This document shows, piece by piece, positions 50,038 through 59,744 of a stretch of 64,000 bases of DNA (positions are counted from its first letter, which is position 1; each line of letters opens with the position of its first letter). Under the pieces are notes generated by a model, which did not search any database, was not told where the DNA came from, and was given only the letters and a program-made list of their open reading frames with translations. Source of the DNA: DASQEH01 sp963765725 (lineage in GTDB: Bacteria; Actinomycetota; Actinomycetes; Propionibacteriales; Nocardioidaceae); NCBI GenBank assembly GCA_963765725.1, contig CAVXXI010000001.1:1-64000 (forward strand). The letters run 5' to 3'. Both the position numbers and the translations under genes were made by a program.

Positions 50038-50113
50038 GGAGCCAGCGTAGTGAGACTCCTGGGCCGGAGAGGGTCGCAGTGGTCGGTGTACGACCCTCTC
50101 GACCGCCAGGAGC

Positions 50114-50491
50114 TCATGCGTCGGCGGCCTCCGGCGGCGCCTCGGAGATCTGGCGCAAAGTGGCGACCATCGAGCACTCGGGCCAGTACTTCGCGTGGAG
50201 GTCAGCGAACTCCTGCTGGCCGGCGACGGCCTCCTCGAGCGTGTCGTACTGCAGGATGGCGAACCCGCCGACGACCTCCTTGGCCTCGGCGTACGGGCCG
50301 TCGACGCGCGAGGTCTCGCCCTTGCGGACGACGAAGTTGACAGCGTCCTCGGTGCCGTACAGGCCACCGCCGTCGAGGAAGACGCCCTTCGCGGCCTGCT
50401 CCCCGATGTAGGTGTCCATGGCTTCGAACAGGGCCTTAGGAGGCGCCCCAATGCCCTCTTCCATCTTCACGAATCCCATAAAGCGCGGCAT
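50114..50491 (-). CDS. DGPF/YciI-family protein paired with the ECF42 sigma factor
   Basis: The 125-residue single-domain protein has the motif VDGPYAEAKEVVGGFAILQYDTLEEAV (DGPY in place of DGPF), a preceding GGGLYGTEDAVNFVVRKGE and a C-terminal WPECSMVATLRQIS. It is encoded first, then the sigma factor. DGPF partners are thought to work with the sigma factor's C-terminal extension. The signal they respond to is unknown. Confidence 0.88.
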   Translation of the reverse strand: MPRFMGFVKMEEGIGAPPKALFEAMDTYIGEQAAKGVFLDGGGLYGTEDAVNFVVRKGETSRVDGPYAEAKEVVGGFAILQYDTLEEAVAGQQEFADLHAKYWPECSMVATLRQISEAPPEAADA

Positions 50492-50748
50492 CTTTGATCA
50501 GTCCTTTGGTTGGGTGGAAGTTGCTCTGTGCACGTACGTCGAACAGCCAGACCGCTCTTCGACATCGACCGCTGAAGTTATTCTGAGACCCTGTAGAGAT
50601 ACCGGCTCGCCGGCGTCGGGTCTAGCCTCGGACCCTGGGGCCGGCGAAACATTCCACGCTGCCCGTCGGGCTGCTCACAGTGCGCGGATCGAGGCGCGCT
50701 GCCTTCTCGCGCACCTCGGCGGGCTGATACGACGCACCCGTCAGCGGC

Positions 50749-51573
50749 ATGATGGCCCTCGTGAACAGTGGACGCTACGACAAAGCAGCCGCGCTGTTGG
50801 CCTTGCATACGGGTTCCGGTTTCGTGCTCCCGAACGCGTGGGATGGCGGCACGGCCCGGATTCTCGAGCAGGTCGGCTTCCCGGCCATCGCCACGACCAG
50901 CGCGGGCATCGCGTGGGCCTGTGGAGTCCCTGACGGGGAGGCGCTCGACCGCGAGACCATGCTGGAGCACGTCGGTCGCATCGTCGCCGCCGTGACCGTG
51001 CCCGTGACAGCGGACCTCGAAGCCGGGTACGGCCAGTCTGCGGACGATGTCGGCGAAACCGTGGCCAGGGCCGCGAGTCTCGGGGCGGTAGGCGGCAACC
51101 TCGAGGATGCGGACCGGGCCGGGCTGTTCGACATCGACACGGCCGTCGACCGCATCGCGGCCGCCCGTGCATCGGCCCCGAGCGGGACGTTCGTGTTGAA
51201 CGCTCGTACCGACACCTACTTCACTGGGACCAGCGGTGACGTCTTCGCCGAGACCATCGAGCGAGCGCGGCGCTACCTCGAAGCCGGGGCTGACTGCGTG
51301 TTCGTGCCGGGCGTCGCCGACGACGACACTATCCGGAGACTCGCCGACGCCATCCCCGGTCCGCTCAACGTGGTCGCGGGACTGGCGAGCACCACCGATG
51401 CGCCAACACTCTTCTCGCTCGGTGTCAAGCGGGTCAGCCTGGGTGGCAGCGTGGCCCGAGCGGCGCTCAGCATGGTGGAGCGCGCCGGGCGGGAGCTGCT
51501 CGAGTCGGGAACGCTGGGATTCCTGGACGGTGCCATCTCGTACGCCGACCTCCAGCGACGATTCGGCTCGTGA
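50749..51573 (+). CDS. Isocitrate lyase/PEP mutase family protein
   Basis: The 274-residue TIM-barrel protein has the family motifs LPNAWDGGTARILEQVGFPAIATTSAGIAW, the metal loop TADLEAGYG, GGNLEDAD and LNARTDTYF, and the C-terminal VKRVSLGGSVARAAL. It belongs to the PEP-mutase-like group, which also contains carboxyphosphonoenolpyruvate phosphonomutase and oxaloacetate hydrolase-like enzymes. No phosphonate genes are nearby, so no substrate is proposed. Two adjacent ATGs (50749, 50752) are both possible starts. Confidence 0.85.
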   Translation: MMALVNSGRYDKAAALLALHTGSGFVLPNAWDGGTARILEQVGFPAIATTSAGIAWACGVPDGEALDRETMLEHVGRIVAAVTVPVTADLEAGYGQSADDVGETVARAASLGAVGGNLEDADRAGLFDIDTAVDRIAAARASAPSGTFVLNARTDTYFTGTSGDVFAETIERARRYLEAGADCVFVPGVADDDTIRRLADAIPGPLNVVAGLASTTDAPTLFSLGVKRVSLGGSVARAALSMVERAGRELLESGTLGFLDGAISYADLQRRFGS

Positions 51574-51629
51574 CCGCGCTGGCGATCCGGTAGCCGACAC
51601 GCGCCGTCTTCGGCGGGCCGAGGAGCAGA

Positions 51630-53396
51630 ATGTGGCGCATGGCGTGGGCTGGTGTGGCGGTCTCGGCGGGGGTCACGAGCGGGGCGTCGTATGCGGTGTG
51701 TGGTGGGCGGCTCTACTGTGCCTTCGCCGGCGAGTCCGGCCGGGTCGAGCTCGCGGTGATGGCTCCGGACCGTTCATGGAGCCGGCTGCCGCAGGTGGGG
51801 CCTTCGGTGGGCGGGGTGGCTCCGACGGTTCTCGGGCTGGGGGCCGGCATCCTGATGGTCTGCGCCGCGCCGGGCCCGTCGGGGGCGCTGAGCTTCGCCT
51901 CGTTCGTGCCGTCGGCTGACCTCCCGTCGTGGTCCCAGCCGCGCACCATCCAAGGGCTGCGGACACGGCATTCGGTGGGGCTGGCGGTGCACCGTGGTCG
52001 GGTCTGGTGCGCCGTTGCGGATGAGGTCGCTGGGCGGGTGCTGCTGCTGAACCGCGTTTCAGGGCCGTGGCAGGTCGAGGCGCCCATCGAGGTGGTCGCG
52101 TCGGGCTCGCCTGCTCTGGTGGTGGTGGACGAGGTGTTGCACTGCATGGTGCCGACCGGACGCGCGCATGGGGGGACGGTCATCGACTGGGTGTACAGCG
52201 ATGAGGAGAAGGCGTGGGGGAAAGCGGCGCAGCAGCCGGGTGTGACGACGACCAGTGGTGTGTCGGCGTGTGTGGTCAACGGTGTCCGGTATCTGGCGTA
52301 CGGCAACGCGTCGGGCACGGTCTCGGTGGCTCGTCAGGTGGAGGGTAGCTGGCAGCAGCCGGAGGCGGTCCTGGACTCGCCGTCACCGACGCGGCCAGCC
52401 CTGGCGCAGTTCGCGAACCGGCTGCTGGTGGCCGGGCATGATGTGGGCGCCGCGGCGGTGCGGGGGGCGGCGCGGGTTGCGGTTCCGCTGCAGAGCTGGA
52501 TGGCTCAGGTCCCGGACGACCGGACGCTCGGTCAGTTGTCGATCCCCGGTACCCACGACAGCTGCGCGTTGTACGGCGGGTACGTGGCGTGCACGCAGAC
52601 GATGTCGCTCACCGAGCAGTTCAGCGCCGGAATCCGCTGGTTCGACATCCGGCTGGTGTGGGACGGCACCACGCTGAAGGCCCACCATGGCATCGTCGAC
52701 GAGCGGGTGACGTTGACCGACGTGCTGGAGTCGCTAGTGGGGTGTCTGGACCAGCAGGCGTCGGGGGGCCGGGTGTCGTCGGAGGCCGTGTTCGTGTCGA
52801 TCAAGGACGAGGGCAGCGACGCCGACCCGGCCGCTTTCGCGCGGGCTGTGCAGGCGGTGCTCACACGGTATTCGGGCAGGCTGCACTGGGTCGGCCTCGC
52901 GCGGACCCAGCGGCAGCCGATGCCGACGTTGGGTGAGCTGCGCGGGAAGATCGTCGTCTTGGCCCGGAGCGATCTTGGCCCGGGAATGGGGTTGCGGCTC
53001 GCGCCGTGGCCGGCCAGCAACGCGACGGTCGTCTCGTTCACCCCTGACGACGCCGACTTCCCGGTGGCCGTGGAGGACGACTGGAACATCGAGAACCCGT
53101 TCGACCTGGCGGCCAAATGGACCGCCGTCGAAACGTCCCTGGAGGCCGTCGCTGCTGCTCCCGACGGTTGGCACCTCACGTTCACCAGTGCGTCGTCGTC
53201 GCTGCTGACGAACTGGCCCGCCATGGCCGCGGAGGGACCCTGGACCCACCACTCGATCGGCATCAACAGCAGGCTCGCCGCTCTGCTCAAGACCTGGCCC
53301 GCCGACGCAAGCCTCGGCACGGTGGTGATGGACTTCCCGGGCTACCCCGAGATGCAGATCTGTCCGGCCATCATCGCCCGCAACCTGCCCGGCTGA
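51630..53396 (+). CDS. Propeller-like N-domain plus PI-PLC X catalytic domain
   Basis: In this 588-residue protein, residues 10-285 hold repeats of a Trp-rich, propeller-like kind (GGRLYCAFAGESGRVELAV, HRGRVWCAVADEVAGRVLL, VNGVRYLAYGNASGTVSVA). Residues 290-588 form a PI-PLC X domain with catalytic His309 in IPGTHDSC, FDIRLVWDGTTLKAHHG with His352/353, and VFVSIKDEG. Such enzymes cleave phosphatidylinositol or its glycosylated forms. No clear signal peptide is seen, although the substrate would be extracellular, so either the start is wrong or export is non-classical. AGGAGCAGA precedes the ATG. Confidence 0.82.
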   Translation: MWRMAWAGVAVSAGVTSGASYAVCGGRLYCAFAGESGRVELAVMAPDRSWSRLPQVGPSVGGVAPTVLGLGAGILMVCAAPGPSGALSFASFVPSADLPSWSQPRTIQGLRTRHSVGLAVHRGRVWCAVADEVAGRVLLLNRVSGPWQVEAPIEVVASGSPALVVVDEVLHCMVPTGRAHGGTVIDWVYSDEEKAWGKAAQQPGVTTTSGVSACVVNGVRYLAYGNASGTVSVARQVEGSWQQPEAVLDSPSPTRPALAQFANRLLVAGHDVGAAAVRGAARVAVPLQSWMAQVPDDRTLGQLSIPGTHDSCALYGGYVACTQTMSLTEQFSAGIRWFDIRLVWDGTTLKAHHGIVDERVTLTDVLESLVGCLDQQASGGRVSSEAVFVSIKDEGSDADPAAFARAVQAVLTRYSGRLHWVGLARTQRQPMPTLGELRGKIVVLARSDLGPGMGLRLAPWPASNATVVSFTPDDADFPVAVEDDWNIENPFDLAAKWTAVETSLEAVAAAPDGWHLTFTSASSSLLTNWPAMAAEGPWTHHSIGINSRLAALLKTWPADASLGTVVMDFPGYPEMQICPAIIARNLPG

Positions 53397-54105
53397 CCGT
53401 GACATGGACAGGCTCCCAGGTACAGCACGGCAGTGACACCCGGCCCTCTCAGCGGATACTGCGACGGACGGCGCGGGCACCGTGGCGTTGCCGTGAGGCC
53501 GTCGGATGGTGCGCCGGGGCGAAGCCGTGCGTGCACGTGGAGGCACCGATAGAAATCGGTTCGAAAACCAGCCTGGCATCAGTTGCATGCGACGTCGGCG
53601 AGGTTGCATTGTTAGTCCAATCAGTGATTTCGAGTCCGCGGTCCGAGCCGTTCCGAATCCAGTCCCGCGTACTCGTCAGCCGCGAGGAGGTAGCCACGAT
53701 CGCTCGTGGTTGGGGCCCGACCGTGGTGGAGCGCGTCCGAGTAGACGGCACCTCCTCGACACGTCGGCGAGCCACGACGACCGCGGCAAGCGCTGAGCAG
53801 CCAGGCGCGGTACCGTTCGCGCACTGCCATCACCACGGCTGGACAGGCGGCCCGCATGAGACGGACAGATCAGCAAGGAGTCGCGGCCACGACGCCCGCG
53901 GGTTACCGGTTCGCGCCGACCGTCGCTGCACCGCTTGTCGTCCTGGCCGCCGTCACCTCGCATCCTCGGCACCTGCACGAAGCGGCCGCGCAGTTCCGCT
54001 GTCGCGGGCGCCTGACCGCCGAGAGGGCGGATCCACCGACCGACGTCCCTACTCCTTGACCCGAGGTCTGCTTCCGCCTCGTCACATCCCGAAGGAGAAG
54101 TCCAC
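53397..54105. other. 700-bp gene-free stretch upstream of the sugar ABC operon
   Basis: No coding frame is convincing. The middle (53540-53640) is relatively AT-rich and includes an inverted repeat and several GTTGCAT words, so it may hold the operon's regulatory region well upstream. A good ribosome site, GAAGGAGAAG, sits just before the operon's first ATG. Confidence 0.45.
53545..53560. promoter_or_regulatory. Inverted repeat ACCGAT-AGAA-ATCGGT
   Basis: Six perfect base pairs surround a 4-bp centre, inside the AT-richer part of the gene-free stretch and followed by TCGAAAACC. It may be an operator for the sugar-import operon, but the distance (545 bp to the first ATG) makes this uncertain. 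Confidence 0.3.
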
Positions 54106-55470
54106 ATGAACGCTCGCCCGTCCCCCTCCGAGCACCCTTCTCTGAGCCGCCGCGGTTTCCTCGGCGGAGCACTGGCGCTCGGTGTCGGCGCCGGCGCTAT
54201 GGGGCTGAGCGGGTGCTCGTCCTCCACCGCTGCCGGGGTGTTCGGGTCGAAGATCGACCCCGGAAACGTCTCGTACTGGAATCTGTTCGGAGGCGGCGAC
54301 GGCATCCGTATGCAGGCCATGGAGGCCGGCTTCGAGAAGGCCAACCCGAGCATCGGCCTGGAGTCGGTGACCCTGGCCTGGGGCAACCCGTACTACACGA
54401 AGCTCTCGCTCGCCACGATCGGACACAAGCCACCCTCCGTGGCCGTCGCCCACCTGACCCGGATGAAGACACTGCAGGCAGCGGGACTGCTCCAGGAGCT
54501 TCAACCCTCCGACCTCGCCCGCCATGGCATGACCGGGAGCAAGTTCAACCAGACGGCGTGGAAGGCGGGGCTCGTCGGCGGGAAGGTCTACGCGATCCCA
54601 CTGGACACCCACCCGTTCGTCTGCTTCTACAACACCGATGTGTGCAAGAAGGCCGGACTCCTCGACAGCTCCGGCAAGCTGAAGCCTCTCGACAGCGAGG
54701 GCGCGCTCGTCGATGCGCTGACAAAGGCCAAAAAGGTCACCGGCCAGTACGGTGCGACCATCGCCGTGGTCAACGAGACCTCCACACCGTGGCGCATCTT
54801 CCAGTCGCTGTACAGCCAGCTCGGCGGGCAGGTCCTCGCCGACCAGGGCACCAAGGTCGTCATCGACGACGCGAAGGCCATGAAGGTCCTGAACTTCCTC
54901 AGCTCGCTGGACCAGAAGAAGCTCATGTCCGGCGCGCTCGACTACCAGGGCGCGATTGCGTTGTTCGGCGCGGGCGCGGCCGGGTTCTTCTTCCAGGGGG
55001 AGTGGGAGATAAGCACGTTCCAGACGGCGAAGACGCCGTTCAGCATGACGTCGTTCCCGAACGTCTACGGCGGCAAGCATCACTATGCCGTCCAGGCGGA
55101 CTCCCACACCCTGGTGCTGCCCAAGAACCCATCGCAGACCAGTGACGAGCTCGACCGCTCGCTGACCTTCATCCGCTCGCTGCTGGATCAGAGCCCGACC
55201 TGGGCAGCCGGTGGCCACGTCCCGGCGTGGATGCCCTACCGAAACAGCAAGGCCTTCGCCAAGTTGCAGCCTCAGTCCAACTATGCCGCCTCAGCCGATG
55301 CCGCCGTGTACGACCCGGACGCCTGGTACTCGGGATCGGGCTCCGACTTCGAGATCATCTGCGGCGGCACGATCGGGGCCGTGATGGGCGGGCTCTCCTC
55401 GCCGAGTGCCGGACTGTCCCAGATGAAGAGCAAGCTGACCACCCTCGCCAACACCCCAACGCCGACGTAA
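54106..55470 (+). CDS. Sugar ABC transporter substrate-binding lipoprotein (Tat-exported)
   Basis: The 454-residue protein has a twin-arginine signal SLSRRGFLGG (Arg15-Arg16) running into a lipobox LSGC with Cys37, so it is folded before export and then lipid-anchored. The mature part is a family-1 extracellular solute-binding protein (SYWNLFGGGDGIRMQAMEAGFEKANP, SVAVAHLTRMKTL, YAIPLDTHPFVCFYNTDVC, AAGFFFQGEWEIS). It binds oligosaccharides or similar compounds and hands them to the two permeases downstream. Confidence 0.92.
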   Translation: MNARPSPSEHPSLSRRGFLGGALALGVGAGAMGLSGCSSSTAAGVFGSKIDPGNVSYWNLFGGGDGIRMQAMEAGFEKANPSIGLESVTLAWGNPYYTKLSLATIGHKPPSVAVAHLTRMKTLQAAGLLQELQPSDLARHGMTGSKFNQTAWKAGLVGGKVYAIPLDTHPFVCFYNTDVCKKAGLLDSSGKLKPLDSEGALVDALTKAKKVTGQYGATIAVVNETSTPWRIFQSLYSQLGGQVLADQGTKVVIDDAKAMKVLNFLSSLDQKKLMSGALDYQGAIALFGAGAAGFFFQGEWEISTFQTAKTPFSMTSFPNVYGGKHHYAVQADSHTLVLPKNPSQTSDELDRSLTFIRSLLDQSPTWAAGGHVPAWMPYRNSKAFAKLQPQSNYAASADAAVYDPDAWYSGSGSDFEIICGGTIGAVMGGLSSPSAGLSQMKSKLTTLANTPTPT

Positions 55471-55508
55471 CCCACCCCTTCCGCTGACTATCGAGTACGG
55501 AGGCCCCA

Positions 55509-56450
55509 GTGGCGACCACTACCAACGTCCCGCGGAGCGCCGAGGCAACCGAGCCCGACGTCCCTCAACCCCGACGCCTACGAGACGACACCCGCTCGGC
55601 GACAGGATTCCTCGCCCCGTTCATCGTTCTCTACGCTCTGTTCGTCATCGGCCCGGCGCTCTACGGACTGGTGATGAGCTTCTTCGACACCAGCCTCGTG
55701 AAGCCGGGTCTCGGTAAGTTCGCCGGATTCGACAACTACGTCGAGGCCTTTCAAAGCTCCGACTTCTGGCACTCGATGTGGCACACGGTGCTCTTCACGA
55801 TCTTGACGACGCCGCCTCTCGTGATCTTGTCCTTTATCTTCGCGTTGCTGGCGGAGCGGGCCTCGCGTGGCAGGTGGTTCTTCCGACTGGCGTTCTTCGC
55901 GCCGTACATCCTGCCGTCGGCGGTCATGGCGCTGATCTGGATCTGGCTGTACACACCGGGACTGGGCCTGGCGTCGGCGGCGGTGGGAAAGGTGGGTTTG
56001 ACAGCCCCCGGCTGGCTTGGTGACCCCCACTGGGCGATGATCTCGATCGCCATCGCCACCGTGTGGTGGACGCTGGGGTTCAACTTCGTGCTGTACCTCG
56101 CGGGCCTGCAGGACGTGCCGCGCGAGCTCTACGAGGCCTCTGCCCTCGACGGGGCGTCTCCGTTCCGGCAGATCATGTCGATCACGGTGCCCTTGCTGGC
56201 GCGCACCACCACCCTCGTGATCGTGCTGCAGATCATCGCGTCCCTGAAGGTCTTCGACCAGATGTACATCATGACCGCCGGCGGGCCGAACTTCACCACC
56301 CGTCCCGCCCTGGAGTACATCTACGACATCGGCTTCACCGACTTCCGCGTCGGCTACGGTGCCGCGGCGTCGACGGTGTACTTCGTGCTGCTGCTGTTGG
56401 TTTCCGCGGTGTGGTTCGCACAGACCCGCCGCGCCGAGAAGGGAGCGTGA
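55509..56450 (+). CDS. Sugar ABC transporter permease (MalF type)
   Basis: The 313-residue protein starts with GTG. Six membrane helices are preceded by a cytoplasmic N-tail, and the EAA loop is ELYEASALDGASPFRQIMSITVPLL before the last helices. It carries the MalF-type FDQMYIMTAGGP motif. It is 38 bp after the binding protein and 3 bp before the second permease. Confidence 0.92.
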   Translation: MATTTNVPRSAEATEPDVPQPRRLRDDTRSATGFLAPFIVLYALFVIGPALYGLVMSFFDTSLVKPGLGKFAGFDNYVEAFQSSDFWHSMWHTVLFTILTTPPLVILSFIFALLAERASRGRWFFRLAFFAPYILPSAVMALIWIWLYTPGLGLASAAVGKVGLTAPGWLGDPHWAMISIAIATVWWTLGFNFVLYLAGLQDVPRELYEASALDGASPFRQIMSITVPLLARTTTLVIVLQIIASLKVFDQMYIMTAGGPNFTTRPALEYIYDIGFTDFRVGYGAAASTVYFVLLLLVSAVWFAQTRRAEKGA

Positions 56451-56453
56451 CCC

Positions 56454-57347
56454 ATGGCCACTGCCGTTGGAGAACAGGAGAGAGTGGTCACCAGAACGCG
56501 CGAGAGGTCATCGTCGCGGACGGCGTCGGGCTCGCAGTTGTTCAACCGCATCTGCGTCGGCGTGTTGATCGCCTTCTCGATCATCTGGTTGATCCCCCTG
56601 CTGTGGGCCGTCGACACCGCCTTCAAGCCCAATGGTGAGACGGCGGCCCTGCCGGTCACCTGGTGGATCAAGCACCCCACCTTCGGCTCGTTCCGCTCGA
56701 TACTGAGCCAGGGCGACATCTGGCACTGGTACGCATCCAGCCTGATCACCTCCGCGGTGACGGTGATCCTCACCGTGATCACAGCGAGCATGGCGGCGTT
56801 CGCACTGTCCCGGCTCAATTTCCGCTTCCGCGGCGCCGTGCTCGGCTTGATCCTGGCCGGCCTTCTCATCCCGATCCAGGTGCTCATCGTGCCGCTGTTC
56901 CGCGAGGTGGGTTCGCTCGGACTGCTCAACACCTACTGGGCGGTGATTCTGCCTCAGGTGCCCACCGCCATCGCGGTGTTCGTGTTCAAGCAGTTCTTCG
57001 ACGGCCTGCCGAAGGAGCTCGAGGAGGCAGCTCGGGTCGACGGTGCCAGCACCTGGTGGATGTACTGGGGTCTCGCCATGCCACTGACCCGGCCAGCGAT
57101 CGCCGCCGTATCGATCTTCACGTTCATCTGGTCGTGGAACAACCTGCTATGGCCCCTGCTGGTGCTGAGCAACCCCAAACTGATGACCATCCCGGTCGGG
57201 CTGGCCACCGTGCAGGGCAACTTCGGCATCCGGTATGCGGACACCATGGCTGCGTCGCTCCTCGGCGCGTTGCCCCTGATCGTGCTGTTCCTGTTCTTCC
57301 AGCGTCAGATCGTCGAGGGAGTCGCAGGCACCGGGCTGAAGGGCTGA
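56454..57347 (+). CDS. Sugar ABC transporter permease (MalG type)
   Basis: The 297-residue protein has six helices. The EAA loop ELEEAARVDGASTWWMYWGLAMPLTRP and MalG-type C-terminus FFQRQIVEGVAGTGLKG are present. No ATPase gene follows. Actinomycete importers of this type often share a distant MsiK-like ATPase, which I infer here. The operon therefore has only three genes. Confidence 0.92.
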   Translation: MATAVGEQERVVTRTRERSSSRTASGSQLFNRICVGVLIAFSIIWLIPLLWAVDTAFKPNGETAALPVTWWIKHPTFGSFRSILSQGDIWHWYASSLITSAVTVILTVITASMAAFALSRLNFRFRGAVLGLILAGLLIPIQVLIVPLFREVGSLGLLNTYWAVILPQVPTAIAVFVFKQFFDGLPKELEEAARVDGASTWWMYWGLAMPLTRPAIAAVSIFTFIWSWNNLLWPLLVLSNPKLMTIPVGLATVQGNFGIRYADTMAASLLGALPLIVLFLFFQRQIVEGVAGTGLKG

Positions 57348-57426
57348 CACCTGCGTTTCCACCTGTCGTGCACCTCGTTGCTCCGGCTGCGGGGGTGCAC
57401 GTCGAGTGGAGGCCGCGGCGCGCCGC

Positions 57427-58863
57427 TCAGCGCCTGAGCGCGGCGCGCGCGAGGGCCGCTGCTGCAGGGCTCACCCGGTTCTCCAGTTGGGCTCGGCCGG
57501 CATCGACCTCCGCGGGATTGGCGATGTTGACCAGCGTGGTGAAGGGGTCCAGCCCGTAGATCTCGTAGCCCTCGAGCGGCGTGCCATCGCTGTGCCGCCA
57601 ACCCAGCTCCGCCAGCGCCGCAGCGATCTGGTCGCGCGGCATCGGCGCATTCGCGGAGGTCCCCGCATAGGCGAGGAGGAGCACGCTTGCGATGGTCTGG
57701 AAGTCGCGCGGCTTGCCCGTGATCAGGCGTACCGCGAGATGGCGCCAGAGCGTGGTGGTGTCGCGTTGTGCCTCAGCTCCGGCGCGGGTCAGCAGCAGCG
57801 TGCCTTTGTACTTGCGCAGCAGCCCCATCGACTGCAGCGTCAGGCGGAAGTCCAGCAGCGGTGGCGCGAGGCTCTCGCGATTCTGCTTGCCGATCCATCC
57901 GATCATGGCGGGCACCACTGCGCACGCCGCCTTGGCGTCGGCCGGCTTGAGGTAGCCGGCAGCGGTCAGCTCGATTCCGCCACTGGCGGCACGGTCGAGG
58001 AACCAGCGGTGCGCAGTGAGGGCTGCCTTCAACTCCTCTTCGTCGAGCTCGGTGGGGGCGGAGACGAGGGTGGGGATCCGTTGGGCGAGGTCCTCGCCGA
58101 TGCGCGTATAGCTCAGCCGGTCCACGAGGTCGACAAGCCGCGGGTCGACGCCGTACTCACGGAGCACGAAGTAGGGAGCACGCAGGGCCTGATTGAGCTC
58201 GTCGAGGTCGAAGCGTGCCGGGTCGTCGACCACCAGGGCGAGACTGGCGACGTCGATCCTGCCGCCGGAGTCCTCGGGGGGCGCGGCCCTGCAGCCGCCC
58301 ACTGCGGTTGCCGCTGGCGTGTCGGACGACGCGGGGAGGACATGCTCCAGGCGCAGTGTCAGGTCCCATGAGTCGCCGTAGTCGTAGACGTAGTGCAGGA
58401 CGTCGCCCGCTTCCTGCAGCGTCTCGTCCAGCCGGACGCCGGTCGCGGGGATGCCGCCGGCGTCGTCCTCGTCACCTTCTTCGACGTCGTACGGGCAGAG
58501 GAAGAGCTGGCTGGCACGGTCGAACGGATCGCCGCCGAGGGAGAATCGGTGCAGGTGGGAGTCACTCCAGGCGAACGCGGCCTGTAGCACCCGGTGCACG
58601 ACGTCCAGCGGGAGGTCGGAGCGCACCTCCAGGCGGCGCCAGATCGGCGGCTCGGCCTCATCCAGGTCGACGTGGATCCGATAGATCGCGACGTCACTTC
58701 GCGCTGGCCGTCGTAGCTCCGGGCGCGCCTCCCGACTAGCGACGGGGCCACCCATGAGCAGCAGATCGTCTGCGAGCCGACGCAGGTCCGACAGCTCCAT
58801 ACCGGACACCGCGGACTCGAAGTTGCGGAGCAGCTCCGCCTCAGCGCCGTCTTGGTCTGACAC
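57427..58863 (-). CDS. Plasmid pRiA4b ORF-3-like family protein
   Basis: The 478-residue protein has its pRiA4b ORF-3-like domain in residues about 57-200: IYRIHVDLDEAEPPIWRRLEVRSDLPLDVVHRVLQAAFAWSDSHLHRF and LHYVYDYGDSWDLTLRLE. A long helical C-terminal half (about 230-470, SAPTELDEEELKAALTAHRWFLD and others) has no recognised fold. The family is common next to mobile elements and in chromosomes, and its biochemical role is unknown. It converges on the sugar permease. Confidence 0.82.
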   Translation of the reverse strand: MSDQDGAEAELLRNFESAVSGMELSDLRRLADDLLLMGGPVASREARPELRRPARSDVAIYRIHVDLDEAEPPIWRRLEVRSDLPLDVVHRVLQAAFAWSDSHLHRFSLGGDPFDRASQLFLCPYDVEEGDEDDAGGIPATGVRLDETLQEAGDVLHYVYDYGDSWDLTLRLEHVLPASSDTPAATAVGGCRAAPPEDSGGRIDVASLALVVDDPARFDLDELNQALRAPYFVLREYGVDPRLVDLVDRLSYTRIGEDLAQRIPTLVSAPTELDEEELKAALTAHRWFLDRAASGGIELTAAGYLKPADAKAACAVVPAMIGWIGKQNRESLAPPLLDFRLTLQSMGLLRKYKGTLLLTRAGAEAQRDTTTLWRHLAVRLITGKPRDFQTIASVLLLAYAGTSANAPMPRDQIAAALAELGWRHSDGTPLEGYEIYGLDPFTTLVNIANPAEVDAGRAQLENRVSPAAAALARAALRR

Positions 58864-59007
58864 GACACCACGCTATTCGAGACGCCCCGCAACGTGAAGC
58901 GAGCCTCTCCTGCCGCTTGTCAGTTTCATAGGGAACCCGTCAGCCCGAACCTCCCCCCAGCTGACATCATCGGAGCTGACCGCTGGTCGCGTCGATATCG
59001 TGTCGGT

Positions 59008-59607
59008 GTGGCAGAGCCGACGAGGTGGGTGACGCAGCACGACGCCGGTCATTCCTCGTGGTACATCGAGCGTTTCCGACGGATGGCCGCCGAGGGGGCC
59101 GACCTTGCCGGAGAGGCCCGCCTGCTGGACGCCATGCTCCCGCGACGTTCACGTGTGCTCGACGCGGGATGCGGCCCGGGCCGGGTGGGTGCCGAGCTGG
59201 CCGCCCGGGGGCATCTCGTGGTCGGCGTCGACGCCGATGAGGCCCTCATCGAGGCGGCACGTACCGATCACCCCGGGTCCGTGTGGCTCGTCGCCGACCT
59301 CAGCGAACTTGACCTGGAGGCACTCGGCCATTCCGAGCCGTTCGACGCCGCAGTCGTCGCCGGTAACGTGATGCCGTTTCTGGCGCCGGGCACCGAGCCG
59401 GCAGTACTGCGTCGTCTGGCCGCACACGTGCGCGAGGATGCGGTCGTCGTCGTAGGTTTCGGGCTTGATCGCGGTTACTCCGTGAGCGACTTCGACGCGC
59501 ACGCTGCAGCGGCGGGCCTCGTGCTCGAGCACCGCTTCGCGACCTGGGACCTGCGCCCGTGGCACAACGATGCGCCATTCGCAGTCACAGTTCTGCGGCT
59601 ACCGTGA
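59008..59607 (+). CDS. Class I SAM-dependent methyltransferase
   Basis: The 199-residue protein has motif I VLDAGCGPGRVGAELAARGHLVVGVDAD with the acidic end of beta2, VWLVADLSELDL, and motif-IV-like FDAAVVAGNVMPFLAPG. I chose GTG at 59008 (MAEPTRWVTQHDAGHSS) because upstream in-frame codons give a composition unlike protein. The acceptor is unknown. It is unlinked to an operon. Confidence 0.85.
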   Translation: MAEPTRWVTQHDAGHSSWYIERFRRMAAEGADLAGEARLLDAMLPRRSRVLDAGCGPGRVGAELAARGHLVVGVDADEALIEAARTDHPGSVWLVADLSELDLEALGHSEPFDAAVVAGNVMPFLAPGTEPAVLRRLAAHVREDAVVVVGFGLDRGYSVSDFDAHAAAAGLVLEHRFATWDLRPWHNDAPFAVTVLRLP

Positions 59608-59744
59608 GTACCAGCGGCTTCTGGGCGCGCCGAGCTGGTCGGCAAAGCGGGCCGCTTCGATGTCGACGCGCGGACGCGGCGCACGCAGGCGCCCAGAGGT
59701 TGTGGCAAACGGGGAGCTCCGTCAGATTCGGATGAGAGGGGCGC

